In this document: positions 18,816 through 27,647 of the stretch, piece after piece
Layout: each line of letters opens with the position of its first letter
How positions within the stretch are numbered: position 1 is the first letter of the stretch
Translations under genes and position numbers: made by a program
Assembly: GCA_940747215.1 (NCBI GenBank)
Contig: CALNWS010000046.1
Coordinates: 1-37,052 of the forward strand
Direction of reading: 5' to 3'
Length of the DNA: 37,052 bases
DNA from: an uncultured Paraburkholderia sp.
GTDB lineage: Bacteria; Pseudomonadota; Gammaproteobacteria; Burkholderiales; Burkholderiaceae
The notes under the pieces: model-generated
Told to the model about the DNA's origin: nothing
What the model saw: the letters and a program-made list of their open reading frames with translations, nothing else
Database searches by the model: none

Positions 18816-19798
18816 CAGATCACCTTTTTCGAGAACAGGTCGTGCATATTGAGTGCGCCGATCAGCTTGCCTGCTTCATTGACGACCAGCATCTGATTGA
18901 TGCGGTGGCGCTCCATCAGTTCCACGGCTTCCACCGCGAGTTGATCCGGACCGATGGTGCGCGGGCTCGGCGTCATGACCGAGTCGATCGACAGTTCGCG
19001 GAAATCGCCCGCGCGTTCGAGCACGCGGCGCAAATCGCCGTCGGTGAAAATGCCCGTGACGCGGTCTTCGTGATCGACGATCGCCGTCATGCCCATGCGT
19101 TTTGCAGTGAGCTGGAACAGCGCGTCGCGCACGGTTGCCTCGGGCGTGACCTTCGGCACCTGTTCGCCGGTACGCATCACGTCGCATACATAAGTGAGCA
19201 GACGCCGGCCGAGTGCGCCGCCCGGATGCGAGCGCGCGAAGTCGTCGCGGCCGAAACCGCGTGCCTCAAGCACGACCACCGCGAGCGCATCGCCGAGCGC
19301 GAGCGCGGTGGTGGTGCTGGCGGTGGGCGCGAGATTCATCGGACACGCTTCCTTCGACACTGCGGAATTCAGATGCACGTCGGCGAGTTGTGCGAGACTC
19401 GATGACGGACGGCCCGTCATGGCAATCAGCTTCGCGCCAATCCGCTTGATGAGCGGCAGAATAGCCACGAGTTCTTCAGTTTCGCCGGAATTGGAGAGCG
19501 CAAGGAACACGTCGTCGGCGGTGACCATGCCGAGGTCGCCGTGGCTTGCTTCGGCGGGATGCACGAAGAACGCCGGTGTGCCGGTGCTGGCCAGTGTGGC
19601 TGCGAGCTTGCGCGCCACGTGACCGGACTTGCCGATGCCGGAAACGACCACGCGCCCACGGCAACCCAGGATGAAATCGACCGCCCCGACAAAGCCTTCG
19701 TCGAGTTGATCGCGAAGCGCGCGCACGGCGTCCGCTTCGATGTCGAGCACGTCACGAGCGAGCGTGAGTGCCCGGTCGCCATTGATTTTCGCTATCAT
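18815..19798 (-). CDS. kdsD: D-arabinose 5-phosphate isomerase
   Basis: 327 residues. Converts ribulose 5-phosphate to arabinose 5-phosphate, the first step to KDO for LPS inner core. SIS domain (about 40-175) with GIGKSGHVARKLAATL, and HPAEASHGDLGM; then two CBS domains (about 205-325; VCDVMRTGEQVP, VTGIFTDGDLRR). First gene of the kdsD-kdsC-lptC-lptA-lptB-rpoN set on the minus strand, divergent from the Kef-type antiporter. Intact. Confidence 0.95.
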   Translation of the reverse strand: MIAKINGDRALTLARDVLDIEADAVRALRDQLDEGFVGAVDFILGCRGRVVVSGIGKSGHVARKLAATLASTGTPAFFVHPAEASHGDLGMVTADDVFLALSNSGETEELVAILPLIKRIGAKLIAMTGRPSSSLAQLADVHLNSAVSKEACPMNLAPTASTTTALALGDALAVVVLEARGFGRDDFARSHPGGALGRRLLTYVCDVMRTGEQVPKVTPEATVRDALFQLTAKRMGMTAIVDHEDRVTGIFTDGDLRRVLERAGDFRELSIDSVMTPSPRTIGPDQLAVEAVELMERHRINQMLVVNEAGKLIGALNMHDLFSKKVI

Positions 19799-19959
19799 TC
19801 ACGAAGTATAGCAAAGGCGCTTGTTCGCCGCGCCGGGCCTGCTATGCCAAGCCGCTGTCTTTTACGCTGCCTTTACCGGCCCCTCAACCTTGTCGCACGG
19901 TGCTTTGCGTGCGCGGTTCCGCAGACGAACGAGGACGCTTTACCCATGCGTTTTTGCCG

Positions 19960-21963
19960 ATGATCTCCCCGCTCGAAATGACGCTGTTCCTGCTGCTGGC
20001 TTCAGTGGCAGGCGTGGTGGTGTTTCGCTTTCTGAATCTTCCACCGATGCTCGGCTATCTGTCGGTCGGCATCGTCGTGGGGCCGCACGCATTCGGTCTG
20101 ATTCCCGATTCGGAAGGTGCGCAGAACCTCGCCGAATTCGGCGTGGTGTTCCTGATGTTTTCCATCGGACTCGAGTTCTCGCTCGCGAAGCTGCGTTCCA
20201 TGCGCCGTCTCGTGTTCGGCCTTGGCTTGCTCCAGGTGATAGGCACGATTGCGGTGGCGGTCACGCTCGGCTTCCTGTTCCAGCGCTGGGTGCATATCAC
20301 GTGGCAGGCAAGTGTGGCATTGGGCGGCGCGCTCGCGATGTCGTCGACGGCGATCGTCAGCAAGATGCTCGCGGAGCGGCTCGAGATCGAAACCGAGCAC
20401 GGCCGCAACATCTTCGGCGTGCTGCTGTTCCAGGATCTGGCGGTGGTGCCGCTTCTCATCGTGATCGCGGCGCTCGGCGGCGATTCGAAAGACCCGATGA
20501 ACGCGCTCGGCATCGCCGCGATCAAGATCGTCGTGGCGTTGGCGCTGCTGCTGATCGTCGGGCAGAAGTTCATGACGCGCTGGTTCAACGTGGTTGCACG
20601 GCGCCGCTCGCAGGAACTGTTCATTCTCAATCTGCTGCTGGTGACGCTGGGCGCCGCGTTCATCACGGACAAGTTCGGACTCTCGCTCGCGCTCGGCGCG
20701 TTCATTGCCGGGATGCTGATTGCCGAGACGCCGTATCGTCATCAGGTGGAAGAGGACATCAAGCCGTTTCGCGACGTGCTGCTCGGCCTCTTCTTCGTGA
20801 CGACCGGCATGCTGCTCAATCCGCGCGTGATCTGGGAGCATCCGCTCATAGTGCTCGGCTTTCTCGTCGGTCCGCTCGTGCTGAAGGCGGTGATGGTGAC
20901 AGGCCTGTCGCGTCTTTTCGGCGCGTCGCCGGGCGTGGCCATGCGTACGGGTATCGGTCTCGCGCAGGCGGGCGAATTCGGCTTCGTGCTGCTGAACCTG
21001 ATTTTCGACAAACATCTCGTCGACGCCACGCTGCTGCAGGCGATTCTCGCCGCGATGCTGCTGTCGATGCTCGCCGCGCCGTTCCTTATCCAGAATGCCG
21101 ACCGCATCGTGCTGCGGCTCTCTTCGACGGAATGGATGATGCAATCGTTGCAGATGACGCGCATCGCCACGCAAAGCCTGAATCAGAGCGGTCACGTGAT
21201 TATCTGCGGTTATGGCCGCGCGGGGCAGAATCTCGCGCGCATGCTGGAGCACGAAGGTTTGTCGTACGTGGCGCTCGACCTCGACCCGGACCGCGTGCAG
21301 GTTGCGGCGGCGGCCGGCGAGTCAGTGGTGTTCGGCGACGCAGGGCGGCGCGAGTCGCTGCTCGCGGCCGGTATCCATCGCGCGGCGGCCATCGCCATTA
21401 CGTACGCGAATACGCCGTCCGCATTGCGCGTACTGCATAACATCCACGAACTGGAACTCACGTTGCCCGTAATCGTGCGTACGGTAGACGATGCCGATCT
21501 GGAGAAGCTGCTCGCCGCCGGCGCGACCGAGGTGATTCCGGAGATCGTCGAAGGCAGTCTGATGCTCGCGTCGCACACGCTCGTGGTGATGGGCGTGCCG
21601 ATGCGGCGCGTGGTGCGGCGAGTCGAGGAAATGCGCGACGAACGCTATGCGCTGCTGCGCGGCTACTTCCACGGCGCCGACGACGTGGATAACGACGACG
21701 GCCACGAACAGGTACGGCTACAATCGGTACCGGTCGACGAAAATGCCGACGCCGTGGGCCGCACGCTCGCCGATCTCGGCCTGTTCGACGTGGGTGTCGA
21801 AGTCACGGCGATTCGCCGGCATGGCATTCGTGGCGTCGAGCCGGATCCGTCCACGAAGCTGCGCGCAAGCGACATCGTCGTGCTGCGCGGTTTGCCCGAG
21901 CAACTGGCCGTCGCCGAGGAGCGTCTGTCGAAGCATCGGCGGGCCGGCACCGCGGCGGCCTGA
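19960..21963 (+). CDS. CPA2 monovalent cation/proton antiporter, Kef type
   Basis: 667 residues. The Na/H-exchanger membrane domain (about 1-385, 12 or so helices; PPMLGYLSVGIVVGPH and FLMFSIGLEFSLAKLR near the start) is followed by an RCK_N nucleotide-binding domain (GHVIICGYGRAGQNLARML from about residue 410) and a TrkA_C domain (about 580-660). This is the architecture of KefB/KefC potassium efflux systems and related YbaL proteins. Start MISPLEMTLFL is preferred over the 20-codon upstream extension. Divergent from kdsD across 161 bp without a recognisable promoter. Complete. Confidence 0.9.
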   Translation: MISPLEMTLFLLLASVAGVVVFRFLNLPPMLGYLSVGIVVGPHAFGLIPDSEGAQNLAEFGVVFLMFSIGLEFSLAKLRSMRRLVFGLGLLQVIGTIAVAVTLGFLFQRWVHITWQASVALGGALAMSSTAIVSKMLAERLEIETEHGRNIFGVLLFQDLAVVPLLIVIAALGGDSKDPMNALGIAAIKIVVALALLLIVGQKFMTRWFNVVARRRSQELFILNLLLVTLGAAFITDKFGLSLALGAFIAGMLIAETPYRHQVEEDIKPFRDVLLGLFFVTTGMLLNPRVIWEHPLIVLGFLVGPLVLKAVMVTGLSRLFGASPGVAMRTGIGLAQAGEFGFVLLNLIFDKHLVDATLLQAILAAMLLSMLAAPFLIQNADRIVLRLSSTEWMMQSLQMTRIATQSLNQSGHVIICGYGRAGQNLARMLEHEGLSYVALDLDPDRVQVAAAAGESVVFGDAGRRESLLAAGIHRAAAIAITYANTPSALRVLHNIHELELTLPVIVRTVDDADLEKLLAAGATEVIPEIVEGSLMLASHTLVVMGVPMRRVVRRVEEMRDERYALLRGYFHGADDVDNDDGHEQVRLQSVPVDENADAVGRTLADLGLFDVGVEVTAIRRHGIRGVEPDPSTKLRASDIVVLRGLPEQLAVAEERLSKHRRAGTAAA

Positions 21964-22092
21964 ATGAATTGCAAGGGGCGGCGCGCGGTGCGAGACACCG
22001 CGTGTACCGCACGCGACTTCATGCGCGGCACGGCCGCGTCCGTCAGCCTGATTAGATTTTCATCGGACCGCCGAGGTCCATCCGGAGACATC

Positions 22093-22659
22093 ATGTCCAA
22101 CGCGCTCACGAGCGCGCCGCTCGATGCGGCCGACTACATCAAAAGCCACATCCGCACCGTGCTCGACTGGCCGCAGCCGGGCGTGCAGTTTCGCGACATC
22201 ACGCCGCTGTTGCAGGAGCCGAAGTCGCTGCGCGTGCTGATCGACCTGTTCGTGCAGCGCTATATCGACGCGAAGCTCGACTACATTGCCGGGCTCGACG
22301 CGCGCGGCTTCATTTTCGGGCCGATTCTCGCGTATGAACTGAACATCGGCTTCATTCCGGTCCGCAAGGCGGGCAAGCTGCCGTACAAACGCGTGTCGCA
22401 GTCGTACGAACTCGAATACGGCACGGCGACGGTCGAGATTCACGAAGATGCCTGCAAGCCGGGCGACCGCGTCGTTATCATGGACGACCTGATCGCGACC
22501 GGCGGCACGATGATGGCGGGCAAGATTCTGCTCGAACGACTCGGCGCAGTGGTCGTGGAAGGCGCGGCGATCGTCGATCTGCCGGAACTGGGCGGCTCGA
22601 AGCTGCTCTCCGAGGGCGGCCTCGCGCTTTATACGGTCACGAATTTCGAAGGCCACTGA
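22093..22659 (+). CDS. apt: Adenine phosphoribosyltransferase
   Basis: 188 residues. Salvages adenine to AMP using [27 protein letters not shown] and the PRPP-binding loop [14 protein letters not shown] are intact. ATG at 22093 is preferred; the in-frame codons upstream to 21964 are not family-like. Follows the Kef-type gene by 129 bp and precedes the LysE-type gene. Confidence 0.95.
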   Translation: MSNALTSAPLDAADYIKSHIRTVLDWPQPGVQFRDITPLLQEPKSLRVLIDLFVQRYIDAKLDYIAGLDARGFIFGPILAYELNIGFIPVRKAGKLPYKRVSQSYELEYGTATVEIHEDACKPGDRVVIMDDLIATGGTMMAGKILLERLGAVVVEGAAIVDLPELGGSKLLSEGGLALYTVTNFEGH

Positions 22660-22750
22660 ACGTGTGCCCGGCGGCGTGCTCGCGTTTTTGCACGAGAGCA
22701 CGCCGTCAGCGTCGAACAACTTCTTCCTGAATGTCGAGAGGGTCAGCGCG

Positions 22751-23320
22751 ATGCCCAATTTCCTGCTGTTTCTCGCCACGTCGATTGCGATCACGATGGC
22801 GCCCGGCCCGGACAATCTGCAAGTGCTCGCACGCGGCATTTCGCAAGGCCGCGCGGCCGGCCTCGTCGCCGCGCTCGGCGTAGCGGCGGTGCTGCGCTCG
22901 TCGCCGGTGGCGTTCGAAATCATCAAGCTCGCGGGCGCGGCGTATCTGATCTGGATCAGCATCAAGGCGCTGCGCAGCCAGGGACTCGCCACCGCGCATG
23001 AACGTCCGCCGCAACCGCTGATGTCGGTGTTTCGCCAGAGCGTGATCGGCAATCTGATGAACCCGAAGGTCACGCTCTTTTTCGTCGTATTCCTGCCGCA
23101 ATTCGTGCAGCCGAGCGGCACGCAAAGCGTCACGGTGCAGATGCTCAAACTCGGCGTGCTCTTCATGCTGCAAACAGTGGTGGTGTTTTCGCTGTTCGGC
23201 GTGTGCGCGAGCGTCATCGGCGGCTGGCTGAAGCGCCGGCCGCGCTTGGGCGTGTGGCTCGACCGCTTCGCCGGTGCGACCTTCATTGCAATCGGCATTC
23301 GCGTGGCATTGCGCGACTGA
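22751..23320 (+). CDS. LysE/RhtB-family exporter with an internal in-frame deletion
   Basis: 189 residues; the family is usually about 205-210. ITMAPGPDNLQVLARGISQG, KLAGAAYLIWI, GNLMNPKVTLFFVVFLPQF and the C-terminal FAGATFIAIGI identify an amino-acid/metabolite exporter of the LysE superfamily. After GLVAALG the sequence goes directly to VAAVLRSSP, whereas homologues have about 15 extra residues there, starting and ending in AALG. Loss of one copy of that repeat with the DNA between would remove most of the second membrane helix. The frame is preserved, but the protein is probably non-functional. Start MPNFLLFL chosen by homology over a longer open frame from 22664. Confidence 0.8.
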   Translation: MPNFLLFLATSIAITMAPGPDNLQVLARGISQGRAAGLVAALGVAAVLRSSPVAFEIIKLAGAAYLIWISIKALRSQGLATAHERPPQPLMSVFRQSVIGNLMNPKVTLFFVVFLPQFVQPSGTQSVTVQMLKLGVLFMLQTVVVFSLFGVCASVIGGWLKRRPRLGVWLDRFAGATFIAIGIRVALRD

Positions 23321-23343
23321 AGCGACACCGCCTGGAGTATTCG

Positions 23344-24207
23344 ATGACTTTGCCTTGCTTTACCGTAGCGCGTCGTTTCGACGTTCACGCGCATTTGCCG
23401 TTTCTGATCGACGCCGAACAGGTCGGCTGGATTCGTTCGACCGACATGCCGCTGCTCGCGCGCTGGCCCGATGTGTTCGACATCGACGGCAAGCGCGTCA
23501 GCCTTTCCGCCACGTTCGACACGGTCGATCTGCTCAGCGCGGCGCTTGGTTCGGTGATCGGCGCGCTCGCCGCCGAAGGCCGCATTCCCGGCTGGCGCAA
23601 CGAAACGTATGCGATCCGCAATGCATTCGATGCGCCGCCGCTCGCGTACATCGAGCGTGCCGCTTCGTGCTTCTTCGGCACGATGACGTACGCGGTGCAT
23701 CTGAACGGCGTCGTAGAATATATGGACGACGCCGCGCGAAAGGGCGCGCCGCAACTGTGGATCGCGCGTCGCAGCGAGACGAAAGCCACCGATCCCAGCA
23801 TGCTCGACAACGTCGTGGCGGGCGGAATCGGCTGGGGCTTCAGCGTCGCGGAAACGATCGTCAAGGAGTGCTGGGAAGAAACCGGCATTCCCGAGGAAAT
23901 CGCCGCGCGCGCGGTAGCAGGTCGCACCGCGCACGTGCTGCAATCGCTGCCGGAAGGCACGCAGGCCGAACAGATTTTCATCTACGACCTCGCGTTGCCG
24001 GCTGACTTCGCGCCGCGCAATCAGGATGGCGAAGTGGGCGAGCATCTTCTCGCGCGCATCGACGAAGTGGCGCGCTGGATCGAAGAAGGCGCGATGACCG
24101 TCGACGCGAGTCTCGCCACGCTGGATTGTCTGCTGTGCCGCCGCTGGATCGACGAAGAAGCGTGCGAAGGCGTCGAGCCGCTGTTTGCGCCGCCCGTGCT
24201 GGAATAA
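23344..24207 (+). CDS. Nudix hydrolase with DUF4743 N-terminal domain
   Basis: 287 residues. The first about 115 residues (DVFDIDGKRVSLSATFD, IPGWRNETYAI) form the DUF4743 domain fused to Nudix domains of the thiamine-diphosphate/Nudt20-24-like group. The Nudix box reads GGIGWGFSVAETIVKECWEE-TGI in pieces, with the catalytic glutamates kept. Substrate unknown; related plant and yeast enzymes act on oxidised thiamine diphosphate analogues. The gene lies 23 bp after the LysE-type gene and looks intact. Confidence 0.85.
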   Translation: MTLPCFTVARRFDVHAHLPFLIDAEQVGWIRSTDMPLLARWPDVFDIDGKRVSLSATFDTVDLLSAALGSVIGALAAEGRIPGWRNETYAIRNAFDAPPLAYIERAASCFFGTMTYAVHLNGVVEYMDDAARKGAPQLWIARRSETKATDPSMLDNVVAGGIGWGFSVAETIVKECWEETGIPEEIAARAVAGRTAHVLQSLPEGTQAEQIFIYDLALPADFAPRNQDGEVGEHLLARIDEVARWIEEGAMTVDASLATLDCLLCRRWIDEEACEGVEPLFAPPVLE

Positions 24208-24319
24208 GGCGTACTGAGCGTGTGAAGCGGAACACAGCGGCGCGACACGGCATCGCAGCGCGTTGCATCGAGCATCAACCAAAACAAACCACGCATTGAA
24301 AAAGGGAGTCACCTAGGTC

Positions 24320-25189
24320 ATGTCGACCGATCACAGCTTTATCCTCAAACTGTCGTGCGCCGACCGGCCCGGCATCGTCCACGCGGTTTCGGGCTTTCTG
24401 TTCGAGGGTGGCAGCAACATTCTTGACTCCGCGCAGTTCGGCGACAGCCACACCGGCGAGTTCTTCATGCGCGTGCATTTTCAGCAGGTGGGCGGCGATC
24501 CGGGGCTCGACGCGCTACGCGAGTCGTTCGCGACGCTCGCGGAACAGTTCGGTATGCGCTGGGAATTGCACGACGCGTCGGTGAAGCCGCGCGTCGTCAT
24601 CATGGTGTCGAAGATCGGGCATTGTCTGAACGACCTGCTGTTCCGCTATCGCACGGGACAACTGGGAATCGAGATTGCGGCGATCATCTCGAACCACAAG
24701 GAGTTCTACCAGCTCGCCGCGAGCTACGACATTCCGTTCCATCACTTTCCGCTGCTGGGCGGCACGCCCGACGCGAAGGCCGCACAGGAAGCGCGCGTGC
24801 TGGAAGTGATCGACGAGCATCAGGCGGATCTCGTCGTGCTCGCGCGCTACATGCAGATTCTATCGCCGAAACTGTGCGAAGCGCTCGCCGGCCGCGCGAT
24901 CAACATTCATCACTCGTTCCTGCCGGGCTTCAAGGGCGCGAAGCCGTATTACCAGGCGTTCGACCGCGGCGTGAAGCTGATCGGCGCAACCGCGCATTAC
25001 GTGACGACGGATCTCGACGAAGGTCCGATCATCGAGCAGGAAGTCGAGCGCGTGGACCACAGCATGACGCCGGAGCAGCTTACGGCGATTGGCCGCGACG
25101 TTGAATGTGTGACGCTGGCGCGCGCGGTGAAGTGGCACGTCGAACATCGCGTCGTGCTGAACGGCAGCAAGACGGTGGTGTTCCGTTAA
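24320..25189 (+). CDS. purU: Formyltetrahydrofolate deformylase
   Basis: 289 residues. Hydrolyses 10-formyl-tetrahydrofolate to formate and THF, balancing one-carbon units and feeding purine synthesis. N-terminal ACT domain (LKLSCADRPGIVHAVSGFL, about 1-85) and C-terminal formyltransferase domain: VSKIGHCLNDLL, IAAIISNH, NIHHSFLPGF with the catalytic His, and the Asp in TTDLDEGPI. RBS AAAGGGA stands 12 bp before the ATG; a CCTAGG lies between them. Followed by a good terminator. Last intact gene of the window. Confidence 0.96.
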   Translation: MSTDHSFILKLSCADRPGIVHAVSGFLFEGGSNILDSAQFGDSHTGEFFMRVHFQQVGGDPGLDALRESFATLAEQFGMRWELHDASVKPRVVIMVSKIGHCLNDLLFRYRTGQLGIEIAAIISNHKEFYQLAASYDIPFHHFPLLGGTPDAKAAQEARVLEVIDEHQADLVVLARYMQILSPKLCEALAGRAINIHHSFLPGFKGAKPYYQAFDRGVKLIGATAHYVTTDLDEGPIIEQEVERVDHSMTPEQLTAIGRDVECVTLARAVKWHVEHRVVLNGSKTVVFR

Positions 25190-25220
25190 TTTGATGTTTG
25201 GCGACTAGATGCCGGGATGG

Positions 25221-25259
25221 CGCACGTAGCGGCGGGCAATGTTGCTACGTGCGTTTTTT
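25221..25259 (+). terminator. Rho-independent terminator after purU
   Basis: Ten-bp perfect stem CGCACGTAGC (25221-25230) / GCTACGTGCG (25244-25253) followed by TTTTTT at 25254-25259. Marks the boundary between the intact core and the decayed region. Confidence 0.92.
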
Positions 25260-26481
25260 CATGTGCGCGCAGCCGAGCGGCCCGCGTTCTGCGTGTTGCG
25301 TGTGTTCTGCACAGAGCGGCGGCGCGCATTCAGTTTCTTCAGCCAGATCAGCAGGCCCGTGGCGCTCAACACGGCGACCGCGAGGCCCTCGCGCTGATCA
25401 GAATTTTTCCGCTTAGGCCGAGAATGCGCCCCGAGTGCAAGGGGAATTGCACCTGCATGAAGATGTCGCCGGCCGTGCCTCTGCCGGGAATCGACGCGCC
25501 GAGCGGTTTGCCGGTGGCCGCGTCCCAGTACATCCACGCGTTGCCGAGGCCGAAGTCGCCGTGATCGTTGCCCGGTGCGAAGAATCCGACGCCGTACGGC
25601 ATGCAGGAATTCCGCGTAGTAGATGCCGCTCGGCGCGACGCTCAGCTTCTGCGCCTTGCCGGCTTCCTGTGCAAGCTGCACGATGTGCTCGCGGCTTAGC
25701 ACGGTGTCGCCGGGCTGCACGGGCCGCAGTATTTCGGGGTTGTTGATCGGATCCGGCGTGAGGCGCGAGAACAGCGACACGACCGGCCGAACCACGAGGA
25801 CAGATTCATCGAGATCGATGTCACCGCAACGATCATCAGCACGCCCCAGATCCAGACGCCGCCCGAACGGTGCAGGTCGAACGTGAGCGCGTAACCGCCG
25901 CGTCCAAAGCGGAACGCAAACGACTTGCGCCACGCCTTCCAACTCGGAAACGACAGCCAGAGCGCCACCATGCTGTCGAAGAACCAGATGATCCCGACAA
26001 TGCCCATCAACCACGTGCCCACGTCGATACCGCTCACGAACGGCAAGTGCAACGTGTAGTACAGCTTGTAAATGAACGGAATCAGATTGAGTCGCGCGAG
26101 CGAGACCGCGCCCCATTCGCGGCGTCCCCTGCATGTCGCCGGTGGCGGGGTCGACGGCGATCTGGTTGAAGTCGAGCGGGTAAGGCTGTTTCGTCGCGGG
26201 ATTCACGCGCGGCAGCACCATCATTTGCAGAGCGCGGCCGGGTTCGGCGTCGAGCGGTAGGAACGTGACCTGCAAACGCGGGTCGGCGGCTTCGACGCGG
26301 CGCGCGAGTTCGAGACCGGAAAGCGCCGGCGCGTCGGTGTGCGCCTTGAAGAACGACGGATTGAGCGCGGCGTTGAGTTCGTGATCCCACGCAATGATCG
26401 CGCCCGTCAGCCGGCGACGAACAGAAACAACGCAATCGCGACACCGAACCAGCGATGCAGCCGGACGAATTGCTGCCTCAT
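25259..26481 (-). pseudogene. PepSY-associated transmembrane protein, multiply frameshifted
   Basis: Probable inner-membrane PepSY/iron-regulated protein of the type found beside TonB-dependent siderophore receptors. The order of pieces from 26481 down is N-terminal MRQQFVRLHRWFGVAIALFLFVAG (about 26481-26408), LQVTFLPLDAEPGRALQ, LPFVSGIDVGTWLMGIVGIIWFFD, RSGGVWIWGVLMIVAVTSI, and PYGVGFFAPGNDHGDFGLGNAW, with a C-terminal helix (LAVAVLSATGLLIWLKKL). These lie in three frames with breaks near 26405, 26130, 25800, 25610 and 25400. It is on the opposite strand to the TonB receptor and begins 330 bp from it. The spacer 26482-26760 holds no gene I can see. Confidence 0.82.
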
Positions 26482-26760
26482 GCGCAAGCCTGCGAAACGA
26501 GATGGGTATGAGGACGAGGCGTCATGGCAGGCGTCGAGTGTGCAAATAGGAATTGTTAGCATCTTATGGAAACGTGCCACCGGCTGCAGATTTTCCGTAA
26601 GCCCGGCGTTGTCATGCAACGTCGGCGGCTTTGGCAATGGTGCTCAAGGTCTCGCCAGACAAGGCTTTGAAAGTATCGGAAAGGTGGATATGCGGCAAAA
26701 TGTCGCATTCGAAATGCTTACAAATTGCCTGTGTTTTTGGCGTCATCGCTGTTTCATGAA

Positions 26761-26775
26761 TGAGATTTATTATCA
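26761..26775 (+). promoter_or_regulatory. Fur box upstream of the TonB-dependent receptor
   Basis: TGAGATTTATTATCA matches the 7-1-7 Fur consensus TGATAATNATTATCA at 12 of 14 fixed positions. It lies 36 bp before the receptor start, where Fur would block the promoter when iron is plentiful. The surrounding 26750-26790 is strongly AT-rich compared with flanking DNA. Confidence 0.7.
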
Positions 26776-26810
26776 TTTTTATAAGGGTCGAGATAAGAGC
26801 GGAATAAGCG

Positions 26811-27365
26811 ATGAGCATGAAAAGCGGGGTAAAGCAGTTGCATTGGGCCGTCTGTCTGACTTTTGCCGCAGCAGGCCACACGGCGTGGGTGCAGCAGGTG
26901 CCGGCGGCGTCGGAAGGCGGCGCGAGCGCCTTGCCTGTCGTAAAGGTCACGGCGCAGCAGGATCCGGGACAGCATCTGAAGGAAGACGTCAGCAGCGGCG
27001 TGCTTGGCACGCGCACCCAACTCGACACGCCGCTTTCGACTACCGTCGTCACGAGCGAACAGTTGCAGGACATCCAGCCATCCAAACTCGGCGACGTGTT
27101 CGCCACCGACGCTTCCGTCTCCGACAACGGCAACGGCAACGGCAACGGCAACGCCTATAAGCCTATAACGCATGGGCCACGTATCTGACGGTGCGCGGCA
27201 TGCAGCTCGACTGGCAATCCGGCTTCAAGATCGACGGCATGCCATTCAATAGCTACGGCATCACGATGCCGTACGAGCAACTGGAGAAAGTCGAACGACC
27301 GATTTCATGTACGGCTTCGGCTCGCCTGGTGGCGTGATGAACTACGTCACGAAGAAGCCGCCGGT
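26811..27365 (+). pseudogene. TonB-dependent siderophore receptor, N-terminal fragment
   Basis: Signal peptide (MKSGVKQLHWAVCLTFAAAG), TonB-box region (LPVVKVTAQQD) and plug domain: STTVVTSEQLQDIQPSKLGDVF, YLTVRGMQLDWQSGFKIDGMPF, YGFGSPGGVMNYVTKKPPV. Such proteins import ferric siderophores through the outer membrane, which fits the Fur box. Lesions: an expanded AACGGC repeat in DASVSDNGN, an 8-bp tandem duplication at 27153-27168 causing a frameshift, and loss of about 12-15 bases around 27297, where EKVELLKGPTDF would be expected. After KKPPV (27365) the 22-strand barrel is absent and an unrelated coiled-coil sequence follows, so the barrel was deleted. Confidence 0.85.
27126..27168. repeat. 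Hexamer repeat plus 8-bp tandem duplication in the receptor pseudogene
   Basis: AACGGC is repeated four times (27126-27149, then AAC), encoding an (NG)n run, and is followed by GCCTATAA twice in tandem (27153-27160, 27161-27168). Removing one 8-mer restores the expected frame (AYNAWATYLTVRGM), so this duplication is the frameshift that killed the frame. Confidence 0.88.
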
Positions 27366-27377
27366 GTCGAACAGCGC

Positions 27378-27647
27378 GATACGCAGCATCGTTCGGCAGT
27401 GGAGACGCTGCAGAAGCAACTCGGCGACGCGCGTCACAACTCAGGACTTTTGCAAGGCCGGCTCGATGCAGTGGAAGCAACGAGCGTCGCGCATCAACGC
27501 GAACTTGCGGAATTGCGGCAGAAGCTGACGGACAACGCGGAGCGCGGTAATGCACCCAAGGAGCGCAGCAAGGCCGTGCGCCGCAGCAGCGGACCACGCT
27601 CGCACGCAAGTCTCGCCAGCCACGATCGTTTCGCCACCGCGTCGTAG
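27378..27647 (+). pseudogene. Coiled-coil protein C-terminal fragment, fused behind the receptor
   Basis: The frame beginning about 27378 encodes heptad-rich sequence: AVETLQKQLGDARHNS, LQGRLDAVEATSVAHQ, RELAELRQKLTDNAER, then a basic tail (KERSKAVRRSSGPRSH) ending at TAG 27645-27647. No start codon of its own is supported; the upstream partner is lost. It resembles the C-terminus of long coiled-coil DNA-binding proteins such as the KfrA type, but I cannot confirm this. It was joined to the receptor by a deletion at about 27365-27378. Confidence 0.55.

Noticed and set aside
19821..21440. 539-codon open frame in a second frame of the Kef-type gene
   Set aside because: Arg-rich low-complexity product in the +1 frame of a clear CPA2 antiporter; no start signal.
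22060..24312. 750-codon minus-strand open frame across apt, the LysE-type gene and the Nudix gene
   Set aside because: The plus strand carries three recognisable proteins there; long antisense frames are common in GC-rich coding DNA.
26612..27151. 179-codon minus-strand frame over the Fur box region and receptor start
   Set aside because: The plus strand has the signal peptide and plug domain of a TonB receptor and a regulatory site; the antisense product shows no domain.
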